This document shows positions 35,801 through 47,120 of a stretch of DNA of 64,000 bases, in pieces. The notes under the pieces are model-generated. The model searched no databases. It worked only from the letters and a program-made list of their open reading frames with translations, and was not told the DNA's origin. How positions within the stretch are numbered: position 1 is the first letter of the stretch; each line of letters begins with the position of its first letter. The stretch covers positions 34,129,733 through 34,193,732 of the forward strand of contig NC_054747.1 of NCBI RefSeq assembly GCF_018143015.1, in the 5' to 3' direction. The position numbers were made by a program, and so were the translations under genes. Origin of the DNA: Lytechinus variegatus (Eukaryota > Echinodermata > Echinoidea > Temnopleuroida > Toxopneustidae).

Positions 35801-38800
35801 ACAGCAAACATGCCCAATATTGGGTTAGTCTTAAATCAATCTTTTCTTTTAGAGTGTATTGACCCCAGAATAACAATAACAAAAACATAAAAATAAATAC
35901 GTGAAAGACTCACAATCGAAAGGATATTAGTTTATAAATAGGGACAAATTTTGCCATCTTACTTCTGTCTGAGCAATGGATCAACTCCTACTGTAGGTTC
36001 ATCCAGAATAAGTAGTTCCGGTGAATGTATCAACGCGACGGCGAATGATACTCGTCTCTTCTGACCACCACTAAAAGTGAACACAAGACTCATGGTAATT
36101 GGTGAGTGAAACCAGTAAAAAAATGAAAGAGCTTTTTTTTAATGAGTAGTTTTTATTGACAACTTCAATTCATATACAAAATAAAAATATATATAACAAA
36201 TAGAACTTTAATGTCTTTACAAATACCTAGACAACTCATAAATTTGACATAATTTTTTCATGAATGTTACAATAAAACACAATGTCAGACATCTTCCAAT
36301 ACATAATTATAAATAACATTGATGATAATTATATGCATCAAGAAGAAACTTCTACAGTAAATTCAATATATTGAATTTTCTTTTCAGTGTCAAATAAAAA
36401 ACATAAAACAGAGATTTTCCAAATAAAAAAAAAAAATGAAAAAAATAAATCAATAATAAAACCTAAACGAATTGAAGCCATCAGCATATATATATATTTT
36501 TTTAACCCATCACCTCGGCCTCTTCACCCAAATAAATTCAAACTTGACTACAAGAGCTTCTCAGTTATTGTCGATTATAGCCTTTTATAAGTTGGTTCCC
36601 GAATCATGTTTTCTGCTCGTTCTTAAGTTGTAATAATCCCATAAGATCGTGGTTTATTATCATGCCGTATTCCCAAACCAACTCTAAGTGAAATTGCAGA
36701 TTACACTGAATCTTGTTAATATTGGAGGTTATGAAAGTGGTGATGGTTGATTGTGATGGTGATCATGATGATAGCGGTATAACAAAATGATAAGGATGGC
36801 AATTATGATTATGGTGTTGGTGCCGGTGTTGGAAATTATAATAACGGTAATGCTGATTGTAATATTAATCATTATCCACACAATACAGATAATCATTCAA
36901 ACTTTATCAAAAAGCTCAAAAGAAAAGTCCGAACCACAATGTTCCATCAGATCTTAAAGTCTGTGACGACGACAGAGATGCTTTACAAATTATATCATCG
37001 ATTTGTATGTCATTGTGGAAAATGAAAAGACGTGAGCCAATATCAAAGCTTATCAGAGATGTTCTTTGAGGACTTTATCACGATGGATTGCTTTGTGACA
37101 TGATCCCTTTATAAATATATATCGACCCAAATAGGCTTCGTGTTAAAATTGACACCAATTGGTGTCACTGTCTTTATTGTAATATTTATGAGTGTAAAAG
37201 CAACAACAGAAAGGTGTTTGAATAACACCAATCGGGGTTGAACTATGTAAATGAAGCACCGGGGTAAAATGGCAGTTGTGGCCGTCACATGGGTCATAAC
37301 CTGGGCTTCGGTCACAGCAGTCATTTTATTCCTATTTCAACACCCATGGGTCCCTGGGTGTCAATACAACACCATACGTTGTCACTTTTACACTCACAGC
37401 TTTTGCGATCACATCGGATGATCGCGTCCTGTCGGGCAATCACGTAACCCGATCATTCGAGAATAGGACCCTCCCCCTAAAATGTCAAAACGTTTACCTG
37501 ACCATTTGAGAAAAGGCTCCCCTAAACTTCTGAAACATCGGGGCCAGTCTACCAGACCTTTTGTACATTTGGATATATTTTTACAAAGCATCGGGTATAC
37601 TTGACCCGACGTTTCAGGAATTTAGGTGGTTGGGTTTCGCGATTGACCGATTGGATGTGATAACCCGATGTGACGGCACAAGCCGCGTTTACACCATAGT
37701 TTTTAGTAGACAGAACTTACCTAAGATGTCCCACAATCCTGCCCTTCTCTGGAAGGTTTAGGAGTTCTATGAGGAACTCGATTCTTATCTTTGTTTCTTT
37801 TCGACTCATCTTATGGATGGTGGCGAAGTATACCAAGGTTTCCTTGATGGAGAATTCATTGTACAGGGCGATCTCCTAAAACAATTGGTCAAGAATTAAG
37901 ATCACAGATTTGTTTTATTTATAATAATAAAACCATAATATAACAGTGCTTGTATCTATTGGCGTCTCTATATGCGCTGAGCAAAACAGACCCCCCCCCA
38001 AAAAAAAAAAAATAAAAGTGAAAGCTGTTAGGTAGACCTTTAAATTTTTCTCAATCAACAAACTGCTTAAACAGATAGGTTTTGAGATGACTTTTGAATG
38101 TAGAGCATGCGGATGCTTCCTTATAAATGGAAGATTGGATCGTACGTATTCCAAAGTTTAGGGGCAGCACACTGTAAAAACTATGGTGTTAAAACTGACA
38201 CCAATTGGTGTTAATAGAGGACCACACCCTGAGGTGTTACAATTACACCCTAGAGATTGAACATAACACCAAAGCGTGTAAATGTAACGATCAAAGGTGT
38301 TGTAATAGCACCTATAGGTGTATAAGTAGCACCACCAATTGAACAACGGTTAAAATAACCGGTGTGGTCCTCTATGTACACCAGTTAACACCACAGTTTT
38401 TGCTGGGCACAACAAAATGACGTCTCTCCCATATAACCCCTAGTAATTATATTCATTATCAAAAATATTATCTTGTTTTTGGACTGGAAAAATAGTAATT
38501 GCCAGACGAACTTCAGATGAAATGAAATTACTACGCTTTCTCTCACCCGGCATTTAGTATATTCTTATCATTATTATAATTGTTGGAGTAATCAATCCAT
38601 CTCAAATGTGTGAATGTATGCTGTTCCAGGGCTGAAAATAATGAATGAATCTCCTTATTTCTATCGTCAATATGCTCATGGCAATATTTGACCATAATCT
38701 ATTGTATGGATCTATAAACGATAAAATAACATGTCAAACGAATCGTAAAACAATAATTAAAGAAACATCTCAGTTTTGTCTAAAATCTTATCACACGGGA

Positions 38801-41515
38801 TGTGAAAATTGTCTTAAGGAATGAGTAAAGTTTGAAAAGTTTAAACACCGATAGATCTACAGCTTACTGGCCCCAAAATAAGTAAGATATACGACTTACT
38901 AACTTAATAATAAGTAATAAATGTATTAGTGAATTACGAAAGAAAGCATATCATCTTGGAAGAAGCAGAGGAAAAAGAGCACAGTAATACTAATTCATGT
39001 TTTGTTTATGAAAGAACAACATTCACTTAAACAAGTCATGAAGTGACATTATCTGAATTAAACAAAATTGAAGATATTTGTTTTTATTTGAATAGAGCAT
39101 CAAATATACCTGAGGCATATATCCAACACGTGACCCGGGTATACCATGACCTCGGGTCAAAGGTGGTCGTCCAAGGGTCAAAATGAGGCCTGAATCAAAG
39201 CTAAGCCTTCCCAAAACACAGCGGAGGAGAGTCGTTTTTCCACAACCGCTTGGTCCCAGTAAGCCATAACTAAACAGGGAAGAATAATATAATCAGTGAG
39301 GACAAATAATATTTAGAAAGTACAACATACTCTTATATCCGTAAATATGTGATTGAAATAAACTATGTAGGCCTATAAGAGAAATGTTCATTCAATTTAT
39401 AAAATATGTCTCATTCTCCTCTTTTTGTATTAATATGAAATATGCATGCAATGCCTACGGCACCTAAAAATTAAATGGTGTTCCCCAAGAATTTGTTATA
39501 GGACCACTATTGTGCATACAAGTTTTCTATATCGAATTAATTGCTATGATTGTTGTGCAAATTATGCTCGAAATAATTTGATAAATCATTGACACCCTTG
39601 TAAGTTGATTCTATTATTAACAATAAAAGAATATTGCTTTAAAGAGCAATATAATGTAATGTAATCATTACTAGTCTTACTTCCCCATTCATAAATAGGC
39701 ACAATGATTATTTACCAAAACGACTATTAAAAAAAAAAGAAAAATTAAGTCAATCTTATGAACCCTGCTTTACCTTGAATCATTCATTATATGGGTACAC
39801 CAAAGTGCTAAAGTCTTCTTATCCAATACAGTACCCGGATCCTTTTTTCATATCTGATAACTTTAACGCTTGTCCATTTTTTATTTGTCGTTATATTTTG
39901 ATAGCAGATACTTTGTCTAAAAAAGAAATTGATAGGTCCCAATAATCAGGTATGTTTTTTTTCTCGTCGGGAAAGATGGAAAAGTAAATGAGGATGGTGC
40001 ATCACCGAAAAATAAATGGACAATGTTTCAAACGATTATTAAAAAAAATCCATTGGCCGATTGCACGAAATGGTCTTTCCAAGGACCGTCTTTCGTGTCG
40101 CCCATCTTTTATGATGCGCTGTATGCGGGATATTTCTGAAATGTATTATAAACAAATAAAATTTGTTAGCTAGCATTTAAATCAATTGTATATAATTTCA
40201 TGATATAGCACATCATTTTTATACACTAAGATTTTGTTTACTATAACGGATTAATAAAAAAATGTTTGCAGGTAATTTTTTAAAAATGCGTTTCACATGG
40301 CGCATCATAATAAATGGGCGACACGAAAGACGGATCTTGCAAAGACCCTTTTGTGCAATCGGCCCCCGAAAGTCAAAGTCACACTAATGAAAACCGACTC
40401 CAAACCAATTGATATGTAAGAGTAACAAAGATTTGATGGATCTGATATCGTCTTTTTTTTTTATTTGACTGCCTCATTATGGCTTAACTAGTTTTATGTT
40501 CTGTTTCAAAATAAGGCTTTCTAAGACCAATATGTTCACTTAATGGACAAGGGAAATACTTTGGTAAAAGCAATACACCACAGGCAAAGGCTTCTATAGT
40601 GCGTCACGAACGTTTTGACAATGAAAAAAGGAAGAAAAAGAAGAAGAATGTCACTGATGTTTGCGCCAGTTCGGGCAGAAGCAAGGATGTCTCCTTTATG
40701 GATTACGTAATGATCAATCACTACGTTTCAATGCAGTTTACTCTCACCAAAGCTATGAATTGTGTACACTCTGAATGTGTTTGTTCTTTTTATCATGCCA
40801 GCCACTGTTTAGTCTATTACCCCATTCTCTAAAATGCATAATACTGACAGGGAATGTCACATATGGTTTCGCATACCCCCCCTCAGCCGGGCTCCTCAGA
40901 AGCGCAAACATTCCCGAAAACTTCAAGTCCCAAAGATTTTGCACACACGTTCAAAGGATTTTTCATTAATTAAATTAAAAAACAAAAAAATTAGGGACTA
41001 TTAGAATGGTTCGAATCTAAAGGGCTATTTTACTGTCTCAAGTGATGAATTTGATCCTGTCAGGTGTTTTTTTTTAATGAGATACCCTTTTCTGGTCAGA
41101 TATGGAATGTCAGACATATATCCTATCCGCTGGTAGGAAACATTCAACAGGCGAATTTCATCCTTATTTTTAATGACGTTTTTAAAGTGCCACTTTAATA
41201 CACGAGTCTATTTAGGCCCGTGAAACCATAAATCCCGTACGCTATCAAGACTTATGCGGAATATAGTTTTCATATTCAGAAAGCTCCATTTTGTTTGTAT
41301 TTATTTACTTTTCTATATTTGTTTAGTTATTTATTCATTTATTTATTTATAGTTTGTTTGTTATCTTACATTTTTCCTTTTGGTACCCTCATGGCGAGAT
41401 TCTGCAAGACTTGTAACTTGGATTTGCCCCGTCCGTAGTGCTTGCAGATATCATAGCATTCAATGGCCTGCTTGCCAACATCTTCTGTCTGCCCGTACAT
41501 CATCATGAAGGAATC
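19952..41515 (-). CDS. ABCH-type half ABC transporter (ATP-binding domain followed by six-helix ABC-2 membrane domain)
   Basis: Twenty exons in 5'-3' order: 41370-41515, 39110-39269, 37721-37875, 35963-36070, 35260-35353, 33512-33586, 32759-32818, 30851-31115, 29749-29845, 29241-29406, 28940-29043, 27433-27506, 26763-26812, 25183-25248, 24000-24070, 23389-23477, 22315-22417, 21339-21499, 20847-20951, 19952-20058. All have GT-AG borders and matching phases; about 750 residues. Walker [10 protein letters not shown] and Q-loop YMPQ are in exon 2, signature LSGGQKRR (Ser split by intron 3) and Walker [14 protein letters not shown] in exon 4, H-loop TTHYIEEA in exon 5. The membrane part has a large extracellular loop between helices 1 and 2, then [15 protein letters not shown] and QGLCGMSFG, as in ABCH and 'ABCG20/23-like' proteins; such proteins export lipids or foreign compounds, probably as dimers. 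Exon 1 opens in frame; ATG at 41506 is the likely start. Exons 17 and 18 carry opposite one-base length errors. Confidence 0.9.
21339..22417 (-). CDS. Exons 17 and 18 of the ABCH-type gene, each with a one-base length anomaly
   Basis: Exon 17 (22315-22417) starts in phase as [20 protein letters not shown] and then hits TAG; one base more near 22366 would restore [14 protein letters not shown], which ends in the phase its donor needs. Its length is 103 where 104 is expected. Exon 18 (21339-21499) starts MTNEGNI; one T fewer in a five-T run (minus strand) near 21480 would give [20 protein letters not shown] through to SFYPILLLS. Its length is 161 where 160 is expected. Both are single-base changes, the second in a homopolymer. 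Either this copy is a recent pseudogene or allele, or these are sequencing or assembly errors. Everything else in the gene looks intact, which favours error. Confidence 0.8.
22591..22846. mobile_element. Foldback element rich in GGTGTTA/TAACACC motifs, copy 1
   Basis: In intron 16 of the ABC gene. It begins AGCAAAAACTGTGTGTGTTA and ends ACACCACAGTTGTTACAGTG. Inner blocks such as ACACCTATAGGTGT and CACCAATTGGTGT are themselves palindromes, and AGAGGACCACACC near the left pairs with GGTGTGGTCCTCT near the right. The element at 38168-38410 is the same family in the opposite orientation, and 37138-37400 is a diverged relative. Non-coding. Confidence 0.7.
23040..23290. repeat. Low-complexity interspersed repeat fragment
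   Basis: Intron 16 of the ABC gene. It begins near CAGGCGTACCTAGGATTTTC and continues with poly-A and poly-C runs and repeated GTCTTCA/AAAATATAGGATTTC-like steps. The lead sequence resembles a dispersed repeat, and a similar GGTACGCCCCCTG block occurs on the other strand near 60784. Class unknown. Confidence 0.3.
25598..26677. mobile_element. 1.1-kb element with short inverted ends and internal 150-190-bp tandem units, each with a DR1 site
   Basis: In intron 13 of the ABC gene. The tips GTCTCACCTGC and GCAGGTGAGAC are exact inverted repeats. A GC-rich block (GGCGGCGGCGGCG) follows the left tip. The body is about five tandem units, each with CATCATAACTTTGAAAGTTT-like, ATCAAGTATCACTGAACATC-like and AGGTCAAAGGTCA blocks. 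The last block starts at 25803, 25995, 26158, 26320 and 26473 and is identical in all five. No open frame of note. Structure suggests a non-autonomous DNA element with an internal satellite; similar repeats are, from general knowledge, widespread in marine invertebrates. Confidence 0.75.
27008..27199. mobile_element. Foldback element, GGGCAACATAACTGTCCACA type
   Basis: Intron 12 of the ABC gene. The left GGGCAACATAACTGTCCACA pairs with the right GTGGACAGTTTGTTGCCCAA. About 190 bases, non-coding, with a TA-rich centre. Confidence 0.6.
27270..27287. repeat. G homopolymer, about 18 bases
   Basis: An uninterrupted G run in intron 12 of the ABC gene. C runs of similar length lie near 5552 and 11539. 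Their lengths are unreliable in most sequencing. Confidence 0.8.
28569..28836. repeat. (ATCT)n microsatellite with ATCC variants
   Basis: Intron 11 of the ABC gene. About 270 bases of tetranucleotide repeat with blocks of CATC/CATCCATC. A longer period of about 110 bases is visible, because the segment with TATATATCTATCCACCCATC recurs. A pyrimidine-rich TTTCTTTC tract precedes it. Confidence 0.9.
29935..30708. mobile_element. Long-arm foldback element, about 0.77 kb
   Basis: Intron 8 of the ABC gene. The left end AGTGCGTCCCACAAAAAAAC, then GAAACCGAGAT, is the reverse complement of the right end ATCTCGGTTTCGTTTTTCTT, then GGACGCACT. Inner blocks also pair: AGAATCTCCTCTTTCATCT with AGATGAAAGAGGAGATTATA, and CATGAGTGAGCAAA with GTTTGCTCACTCATG. 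TATA flanks both tips, perhaps a TA or TATA target duplication. No transposase frame. Confidence 0.75.
30851..31115 (-). CDS. Linker exon 8 of the ABCH-type gene, with PNG-type repeats
   Basis: A 265-base exon, the longest in the gene, joins the ATP-binding and membrane domains. It is GC-rich against the surrounding introns. The encoded linker begins [15 protein letters not shown] and has a stretch [21 protein letters not shown] in which P-N-G/A-N-G steps recur, then [18 protein letters not shown] and a basic stretch before KYHYG. It is probably cytosolic and disordered. Asn-Pro and Ser/Thr sites could be modified, but no specific motif is clear. Acceptor CCTCATAG and donor TTACG|GTAATA are good. 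Confidence 0.85.
32390..32543. mobile_element. Foldback element, GGGCCCGTTTCATAA type
   Basis: Intron 7 of the ABC gene. The left GGGCCCGTTTCATAAAAGGA, CTTGCAACC and ATGGCAACTACCATGGCA pair with the right TGCCATGGTAGTTGCCATAA, GATTGCAAG and TTATGAAACGGGCC. The hairpin is nearly complete. A right-half relative lies at 49505-49601. Confidence 0.7.
33190..33400. repeat. GT-rich minisatellite
   Basis: Intron 6 of the ABC gene. Three units of about 75 bases, each with (GT)n, GAGGGTGAGCGCGTTT and a GATATTT block. Confidence 0.75.
33512..41515 (-). CDS. ATP-binding domain exons (1-6) of the ABCH-type gene
   Basis: Exon 1 (41370-41515) encodes [19 protein letters not shown] onward, with the A-loop region [11 protein letters not shown]. 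Exon 2 (39110-39269) has Walker A and ends at the Q-loop. Exon 3 (37721-37875) is the helical subdomain ([20 protein letters not shown]). Exon 4 has the signature, Walker B and D-loop (VGVDP). Exon 5 has the switch His ([13 protein letters not shown]). Exon 6 (33512-33586) gives [19 protein letters not shown], the usual end of this domain. No catalytic residue is missing. Exon 7 follows with [10 protein letters not shown], standard after the domain. Confidence 0.9.
34573..35183. mobile_element. Long-arm foldback element, AAGTCCACCCC family, copy 2
   Basis: Intron 5 of the ABC gene. It has the same ends as copy 1 (AAGTCCACCCCAGAAAAATA; right end TGGGGTGGACTTGTCCTTT). The arms pair for about 200 bases, including GAGCCAGTTACATCCAAATG on the left against CATTTGGATGTAACTGGCTC on the right. 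The centre holds TTCCATGTGTTCAAGGAGGA, which recurs in reverse in copy 3. Confidence 0.8.
36071..37720. repeat. ABC gene intron 3, with a diverged GGTGTTA-type foldback unit
   Basis: Between exons 4 and 3. The part at 37138-37400 contains TTGACACCAATTGGTGTCAC, AACACCAATCGGGG and AACACCATACGTTGTCAC, a decayed relative of the elements at 22591 and 38168. The rest (36071-37137) is AT-rich with no recognised element. Confidence 0.4.
38168..38410. mobile_element. Foldback element rich in GGTGTTA/TAACACC motifs, copy 2
   Basis: Intron 2 of the ABC gene. The left tip CACTGTAAAAACTATGGTGT pairs with the right tip AACACCACAGTTTTTGCTG. The body shares CACCAATTGGTGTTAATAGA and GGTGTGGTCCTCTATGTACA with copy 1 (reverse complement), so the two copies sit in opposite orientation in the same gene. 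Confidence 0.7.
40055..40364. mobile_element. Foldback element, GGCCGATTGCACGAAA type
   Basis: Intron 1 of the ABC gene. The left GGCCGATTGCACGAAATGGT, then CGTCTTTCGTGTCGCCCAT, pairs with the right ATGGGCGACACGAAAGACGG, then TTTGTGCAATCGGCC. About 310 bases, non-coding, with an AT-rich centre. Confidence 0.75.
41017..41225. repeat. Dispersed repeat R1, copy 1 (partner at 58573-58790)
   Basis: Shares with 58573-58790 the blocks ACTGTCTCA, GTGATGAATTTGATCC, GTCAGG and CTGGTCAGATATGGAATGTC, and a later ACACGAGTCTAT block, in the same order and orientation. This copy has lost the segment between GTCAGG and the CTGGTCAG block. Class unknown. It lies in intron 1 of the ABC gene. Confidence 0.55.
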
Positions 41516-42662
41516 CTAGTAAAAAGAACGTGGAAATCACATATTCACAATTAGGGAAAGTTATTATTTATAATTAACATGTTTGTGTTTCCAATATTTT
41601 TGTTCATGTAAAATTCAGTATGGAGACGAATAACAATAGATTGTGGCACATTTCGAAAGAGGGGAAAATCTTTTTGGGGCATATCTACCTTAGATACAGA
41701 GTATGTTTCTACTTGGGAATATATCATATCATAGGTATAACTTGTATACAAAATGCAGTTTGGATGCGAAATTTACTATGGATTTGTTGGGCCAAATCTA
41801 TCTTAGCGTCATTGATTGTACCCATTTTTTTTTACTAATTTCTGTCAGAGTTAACTCAAAACGATGTCAGATATCACATACATGCAGTTTAATGTCACGA
41901 ATATAGATGTGAGAGCAATGCCAGGCATATGTAATATTAAGTCTCCAAGGAGCTGATCGCTTTTGATTGCATGCATGCTTTTGATATTGCATTTGCATTG
42001 GACCACTCATTCAAGGAACAAGGTTATGCATTGGACTATTTCTTATAATTTCAAAAGCGTTAGAAATTAATAAGCGTTTAGTTAACTGCTGTAATAAGAT
42101 AAGAAACAAAGAGTTAGGAAGGATAACAAACCATTTTCTGGAGGCAGGAATTATATTGTCCAATTACCCCTCTTATCACCACAGCAGGTATGTTCCGCCT
42201 TTTAATATCAATAACACACGAACCAAGATAATCCCAACAGACAGACACAGACGATATGAGAAAGCAAGTGGCAGGTTATGGATTCATTCAATATCAGAAC
42301 GTTCTCGTCCGTTTCGGTATGGCATGGTCCGAAAATTTTCTTGGAGAGTGACCAATGCATATAGTTGATTGTAACTAAGAGAGATATATACACACTTTCC
42401 TATTTGAGCAACTTTTAACTTTCTTACAATCCTGCAGAGCAATAATAGGTCAAGCATCCATACTTCTTCAGATTAATGCCCAAAAGCAGCCCCACAGATA
42501 AAGTCTTTCGCCAGAAAATTCCCGAGAACAACCACTCCGCCACGGCATCAACCCAAGGAGATCACTTACACCAAACTAAGAGCGAAACAATCTCCACCCA
42601 CTTGTGTTACGAAACAGAAGTCTTAAGGCAATTGCGACTTGTATGCATGACTCATCTGGTCC

Positions 42663-42962
42663 TTTCATGGACTTATGAAGAGATGGACATTCATCGCTTA
42701 GATAATGAATTCACTAACAGGTGACTGTTATTGTCATCTGAATAACATTCTCTTTGTAATTGTCTTCTTTGATCCAATGATCGTTCGTGATAAGAACTTA
42801 ATACTCCACAGATTGTGTGCGCAGTTGATAACAAATCACTTATGGAAAATCGGTGTGCAGAACACCTGCATGTTCTAATTAAGATGCACATAACCAGGTG
42901 ACGGTGACTATCATTGGATCAAAGAAATGCTTTCATCAATCGTCCATCTCTTCATAGGTCCA
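42663..42962. mobile_element. Foldback element, TGGACTTATGAAGAGATGG type
   Basis: The left ATGGACTTATGAAGAGATGG pairs with the right CCATCTCTTCATAGGTCCAT, and inner TTCTTTGATCCAATGATCG pairs with ATCATTGGATCAAAGAAA. About 300 bases. Confidence 0.6.
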
Positions 42963-43662
42963 TGGTACAATCGTTCAAAAGATTTATATATTTTTCTTAT
43001 CATATTCTAACTTTCTAACCATGGATTTAACAATCATGGAAGCATATTCAACTTTAGCACACCCCCCAAAAAAAATAAAATTGCCCAGCTTTTATAGGTT
43101 TTAGAAAGTTCGTTGAATAAAAATCGCTATAATAAATGTTCCTTTACCTCTCTGCAGAAATCAAGGCGTGACAATTTTAATATAATAATCAATCAATCAA
43201 TTAAAAAAATAATCAATCAAATGTCAGTCAATTAAATACGGATAGTTGTGAGAAACTTTATAAAACACCCTTTGTATTAATGTTGCTAGCCATATATACA
43301 ACAACAGACTTAATAACCCAACCACTTGATAGGATATAAAATTACTACAAAGGCATTATCCGATTATTACGTTAGTTGTACTGTTGTAGTATTTAAAGAC
43401 ACACCTTAATCATAATCCGTTTTATCATCTTAATCAGTAAGATCATCTGCATGCGTGTATCTTATCTATACTACATGCAAAGTTAGATAACGAATATTTA
43501 CATGAACCGAAAAGGATCCTCTACTTTAAATTCTGATTTCTTTTTTCAAAGACGGAGGCCATACAAAATATTAAAATTGAACCGAAGAGTTTCGTGAATC
43601 ATTCTCTAAAGGAGGAAATCGAGAGACAATCTGGTCCCCGTTTACAAACGTTTTTAATGACG

Positions 43663-44000
43663 TTAAAGGATATGTCCAACCCAATAGAAAGGTAATTTAA
43701 ATAAAAAGAGAAAATTCAACAAGCATAACACTATTTTACATAATTTGTTACCTTTATGTTGTTTTCGCACGGAATGTAAACAAGACGAATATCCATTTAT
43801 GGACAATGACTAAATACTTACACTTATACTTCACTCACTACTTATTATATATATTAAATATATATTAAATATTTTAATTTTCTCCTCATTTTCATGTGAA
43901 AACAAAGTTTTATTCCTCTCTGAACATGTGGAAATACCATTGTCAAAACATTTTATGGGTCATTCAAGTTGTTCATTATTGTCAAAACTGTAAAATAAAA
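43663..44000. mobile_element. Decayed AAGTCCACCCC-family foldback element, copy 4
   Basis: Starts TTAAAGGATATGTCCAACCC, then AATAAAAAGAGAAAATTCAA and AAGCATAACACT as in the other copies. The middle shares the CTCATTTTCATGTGAAAAC and GAACATGTGGAAATACCATT blocks. The right arm is missing or unrecognisable. Confidence 0.5.
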
Positions 44001-45713
44001 TATTCAAAGAAATTTCTTTAGTGCGCAAGCGCATTGCAATATTTTTGCCCATAAGTCGCTCTAAATCTAAAGCTGTTTATAATAAAAAGAAAACAGAAAA
44101 TCAATGAAAAGACATCGAAATCTGGATTAAAAAATGATGAATTAACAATATATTGGATTTACATTGTTTCTGCCCCAACATGATTAATCAAAATAAAAAG
44201 AAGACTTGTTATGCGCATCTTCAAGAAAAAAAATAAATGTGTTACCTTCTTTAAGGCTAGGTGGTACAGAAGCAGCCAATTCGAATTTGGTGAAATTTTT
44301 ACCCGTTTTACTTGACTTAAGGCCTGGACTCCACCTGTTTCAAACTTCTTAGACACCAAGCTCGCAAATTAAAGTCGATCATCACGAGATTCTGCTAATG
44401 TGCATTGCATCCAGTAGTAAATGATTAAAAGATTGTTGTTTTCATTTCTTCTTTCTCGGGTCAAGTCAACATACAATGTTAAACCGGGCCTGTTAACCTA
44501 GTTATCTACCGCAAATCTATTTCTTTTTTTTTACTGAGGGGATTATCATTCATACGTGGGATCGATCCCCGCCCGTTTACAGAAAGAATCACGTGATTAC
44601 GTAAATGGCCCTGTTCACGTGCAGTTTATGTTAGTAGTGTTACGCCATCAATTTGGCGAGAGAATGAGAATTCGATGTAGTTTTGCAATTAAACCGATGG
44701 AGCAAAATGATGACAACGATAATAATGATAATAGTTATATAAACAACAACAATGACAACAATAACAGCAACAAAAACAACAATAAATAAGAATGATGATG
44801 ATGAATCTATGACACATTGTCCGCTTTAAACTAGGCCATACCAAAGAGTCAAAATTTTGTTTATTTTTCATTGATGTTTTTATTTATTTATTGATTTATA
44901 AGACTTATGTTGTAGGTATGCAGGCTATCAATAAATTATTGTTATCCTTGAATGGCTACATGTAGGCCTACAACATAAATATAAATATTACAAACATAAT
45001 ATTATGAATGGTAAAGTATGAATTAAACAAAGTTAGGACAAACATTTTCAAACAGATAAAAAATAAAACAAAAGGCCAGTTCATTGAACATGGCTTTTTT
45101 AACACCAAAATAAAATATTAAATGAGGAATCTGACTGGGTATTTCTGGAAAAAATAAGGTAACTAATTCCAATTTGATACACTAGTAAAAGAGAAACTTT
45201 GGTTAAAAATGTCTATAATTCTGACAATAAAATCAAACCAAAAGCAACAGTTTCCGCTTTCCCTTATATAAACCTTTCAATAATTATCAATATTGATCTT
45301 ATTGGTAGTGTTGGATTCCCTTTTGCCATTAAAATTATAATCAAATAAAACTGATGTATGAGCAAATATCATTAATCACAAAACTGGAAATCGGAATGAG
45401 GAATAAGCTTTGCCCAATATTTATTTGTTTTGTCGAAGAGCCAGACAATTCTGAACAAATATGAGTGATAATGCTATCTGCTATATATTTTGGTATTTAT
45501 TTGCAAGGACCTATCAAGTATATTTTGATAAGATATGCTATATGTGTTATTTTATTGTATCAAAGTATAAAAAACAAATATCATGTACAGGAGTGGAAAA
45601 TAAATGAAAAAAATATGAAAAAGGTAAGATACATCGCTATTTTTTGGATTTTATATCTTTTCTACCCGGTTCTATACAGAAAGGATCTGTATATATTACA
45701 TATTTATATACAT

Positions 45714-45816
<103 letters not shown>

Positions 45817-46558
45817 AATATGAATTTTGATAACCGTGATTTTTGATACCGGGCTTTGATGGAGTGATGCCAAATGATATCAAATCTCGGGCTAATTTTT
45901 TTTTCGATTATGATGCACGATCTTGTTTCTTTTTATACTTCGTGCGATACGAGTTAATGATTGCTTTAATTTGGCATCGGTGGTTTTGTTTAAAGATATC
46001 AACAACTTATAACAAAAATCCACAATGACCGTCTCCCTTCTGGTCAGTATCAAGGGAAATTCATAAAATATGTTAAACAGGCTTGGCAAGAAAATCAAGA
46101 ATATGCAAAAATTCTTGATTTCAATTCATAATAAATAGATTCTGTTCGTTTAATTCTCTCTTTGAAAGATTTTTTTCCATTTTCCCTAAAGATTGTGTGA
46201 CCTATTTTGCGTTTTCTGATATTCTATCTAATCTAAATATTATGGCACCGAGATTATTGTTTTTATTTGGAGTATATGAAATTCATAAGTAGTTCGAAAG
46301 TTACTTTAAGTTTAGAGTAGTAATTGTAATTACAGGTTCATATCCGATAACTGCGGTAATAACCAAAAATATCGTTTTCTTGGAGTTGAATATTTCAAGT
46401 AGTTGGCTATGTGAAATCATCACAAAGAACACATCGAGGCAAAAACAAAAAGAAAAAAAAAAGAGTAATGAACAACGTGCAAACTTGGGTATCAAAGCCT
46501 TTTAACAATTTCTATTTACACCATTCAAAGTAGTTTTAATCTAAGTTGTAGATTTATA

Positions 46559-46869
46559 GGCCCGTATTCTGAAGTCGGGTTTAAATTTCAACTCATGTTT
46601 AAAGTTGTGGTTTAAGTATGGATAGCCAATTGTTAAATAAACCACTTCCAGTAAAGATATCACATTTCAGCTCATTTGGCTCTCAAATCATTCGTAATTG
46701 TCTAGGAGGTATAAATAGATGATTGTCTTCACCATCGATGAATCGGGAAATAGCACAGTGACCATAAGAAACATACAACTTAATAAAATTTTGCCACTTT
46801 TGGCTTCCCATAATTTTAGCACAGAGTTAGACCATGGTCTAAGTTAAACCCGACTTCAGAATACGGGCC
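46559..46869. mobile_element. Foldback element, GGCCCGTATTCTGAAGTCGG type
   Basis: The left GGCCCGTATTCTGAAGTCGG and GTTTAAA pair with the right GTTAAACCCGACTTCAGAAT and ACGGGCC. About 310 bases. The same family, split by an insertion, is at 56339-57257; both share the GGATAGCCA, CAGCTCATTTGGCTCTCAAA and GATTGTCTTCACCAT blocks (reverse complement in the second). Confidence 0.75.
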
Positions 46870-47120
46870 AAAGTGATCATTTGAAGAGCGCTACGAAAGT
46901 TAAGAAAACGTTACCTCAGTCATACAGCTATCATCTTTATTTTGTTCACAGTTATTTAGATGTAAATCTGAACTAACAAATCAAGATCGGATCTTCACTT
47001 ACCCACAATGGATGTTGATACGCCTGTTAAGAGATTCTAAATAGGCCTATTCTATTTTACTTCACCAACAATAACTGATCAATAAGTTATTTCTGATGTT
47101 TTTTTCTCTCTTTGTTGCAG

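Noticed and set aside
42156-42724. Two plus-strand open frames in a less AT-rich patch
   Set aside because: No splice signals that chain them, no family likeness, and the second runs into a foldback element.
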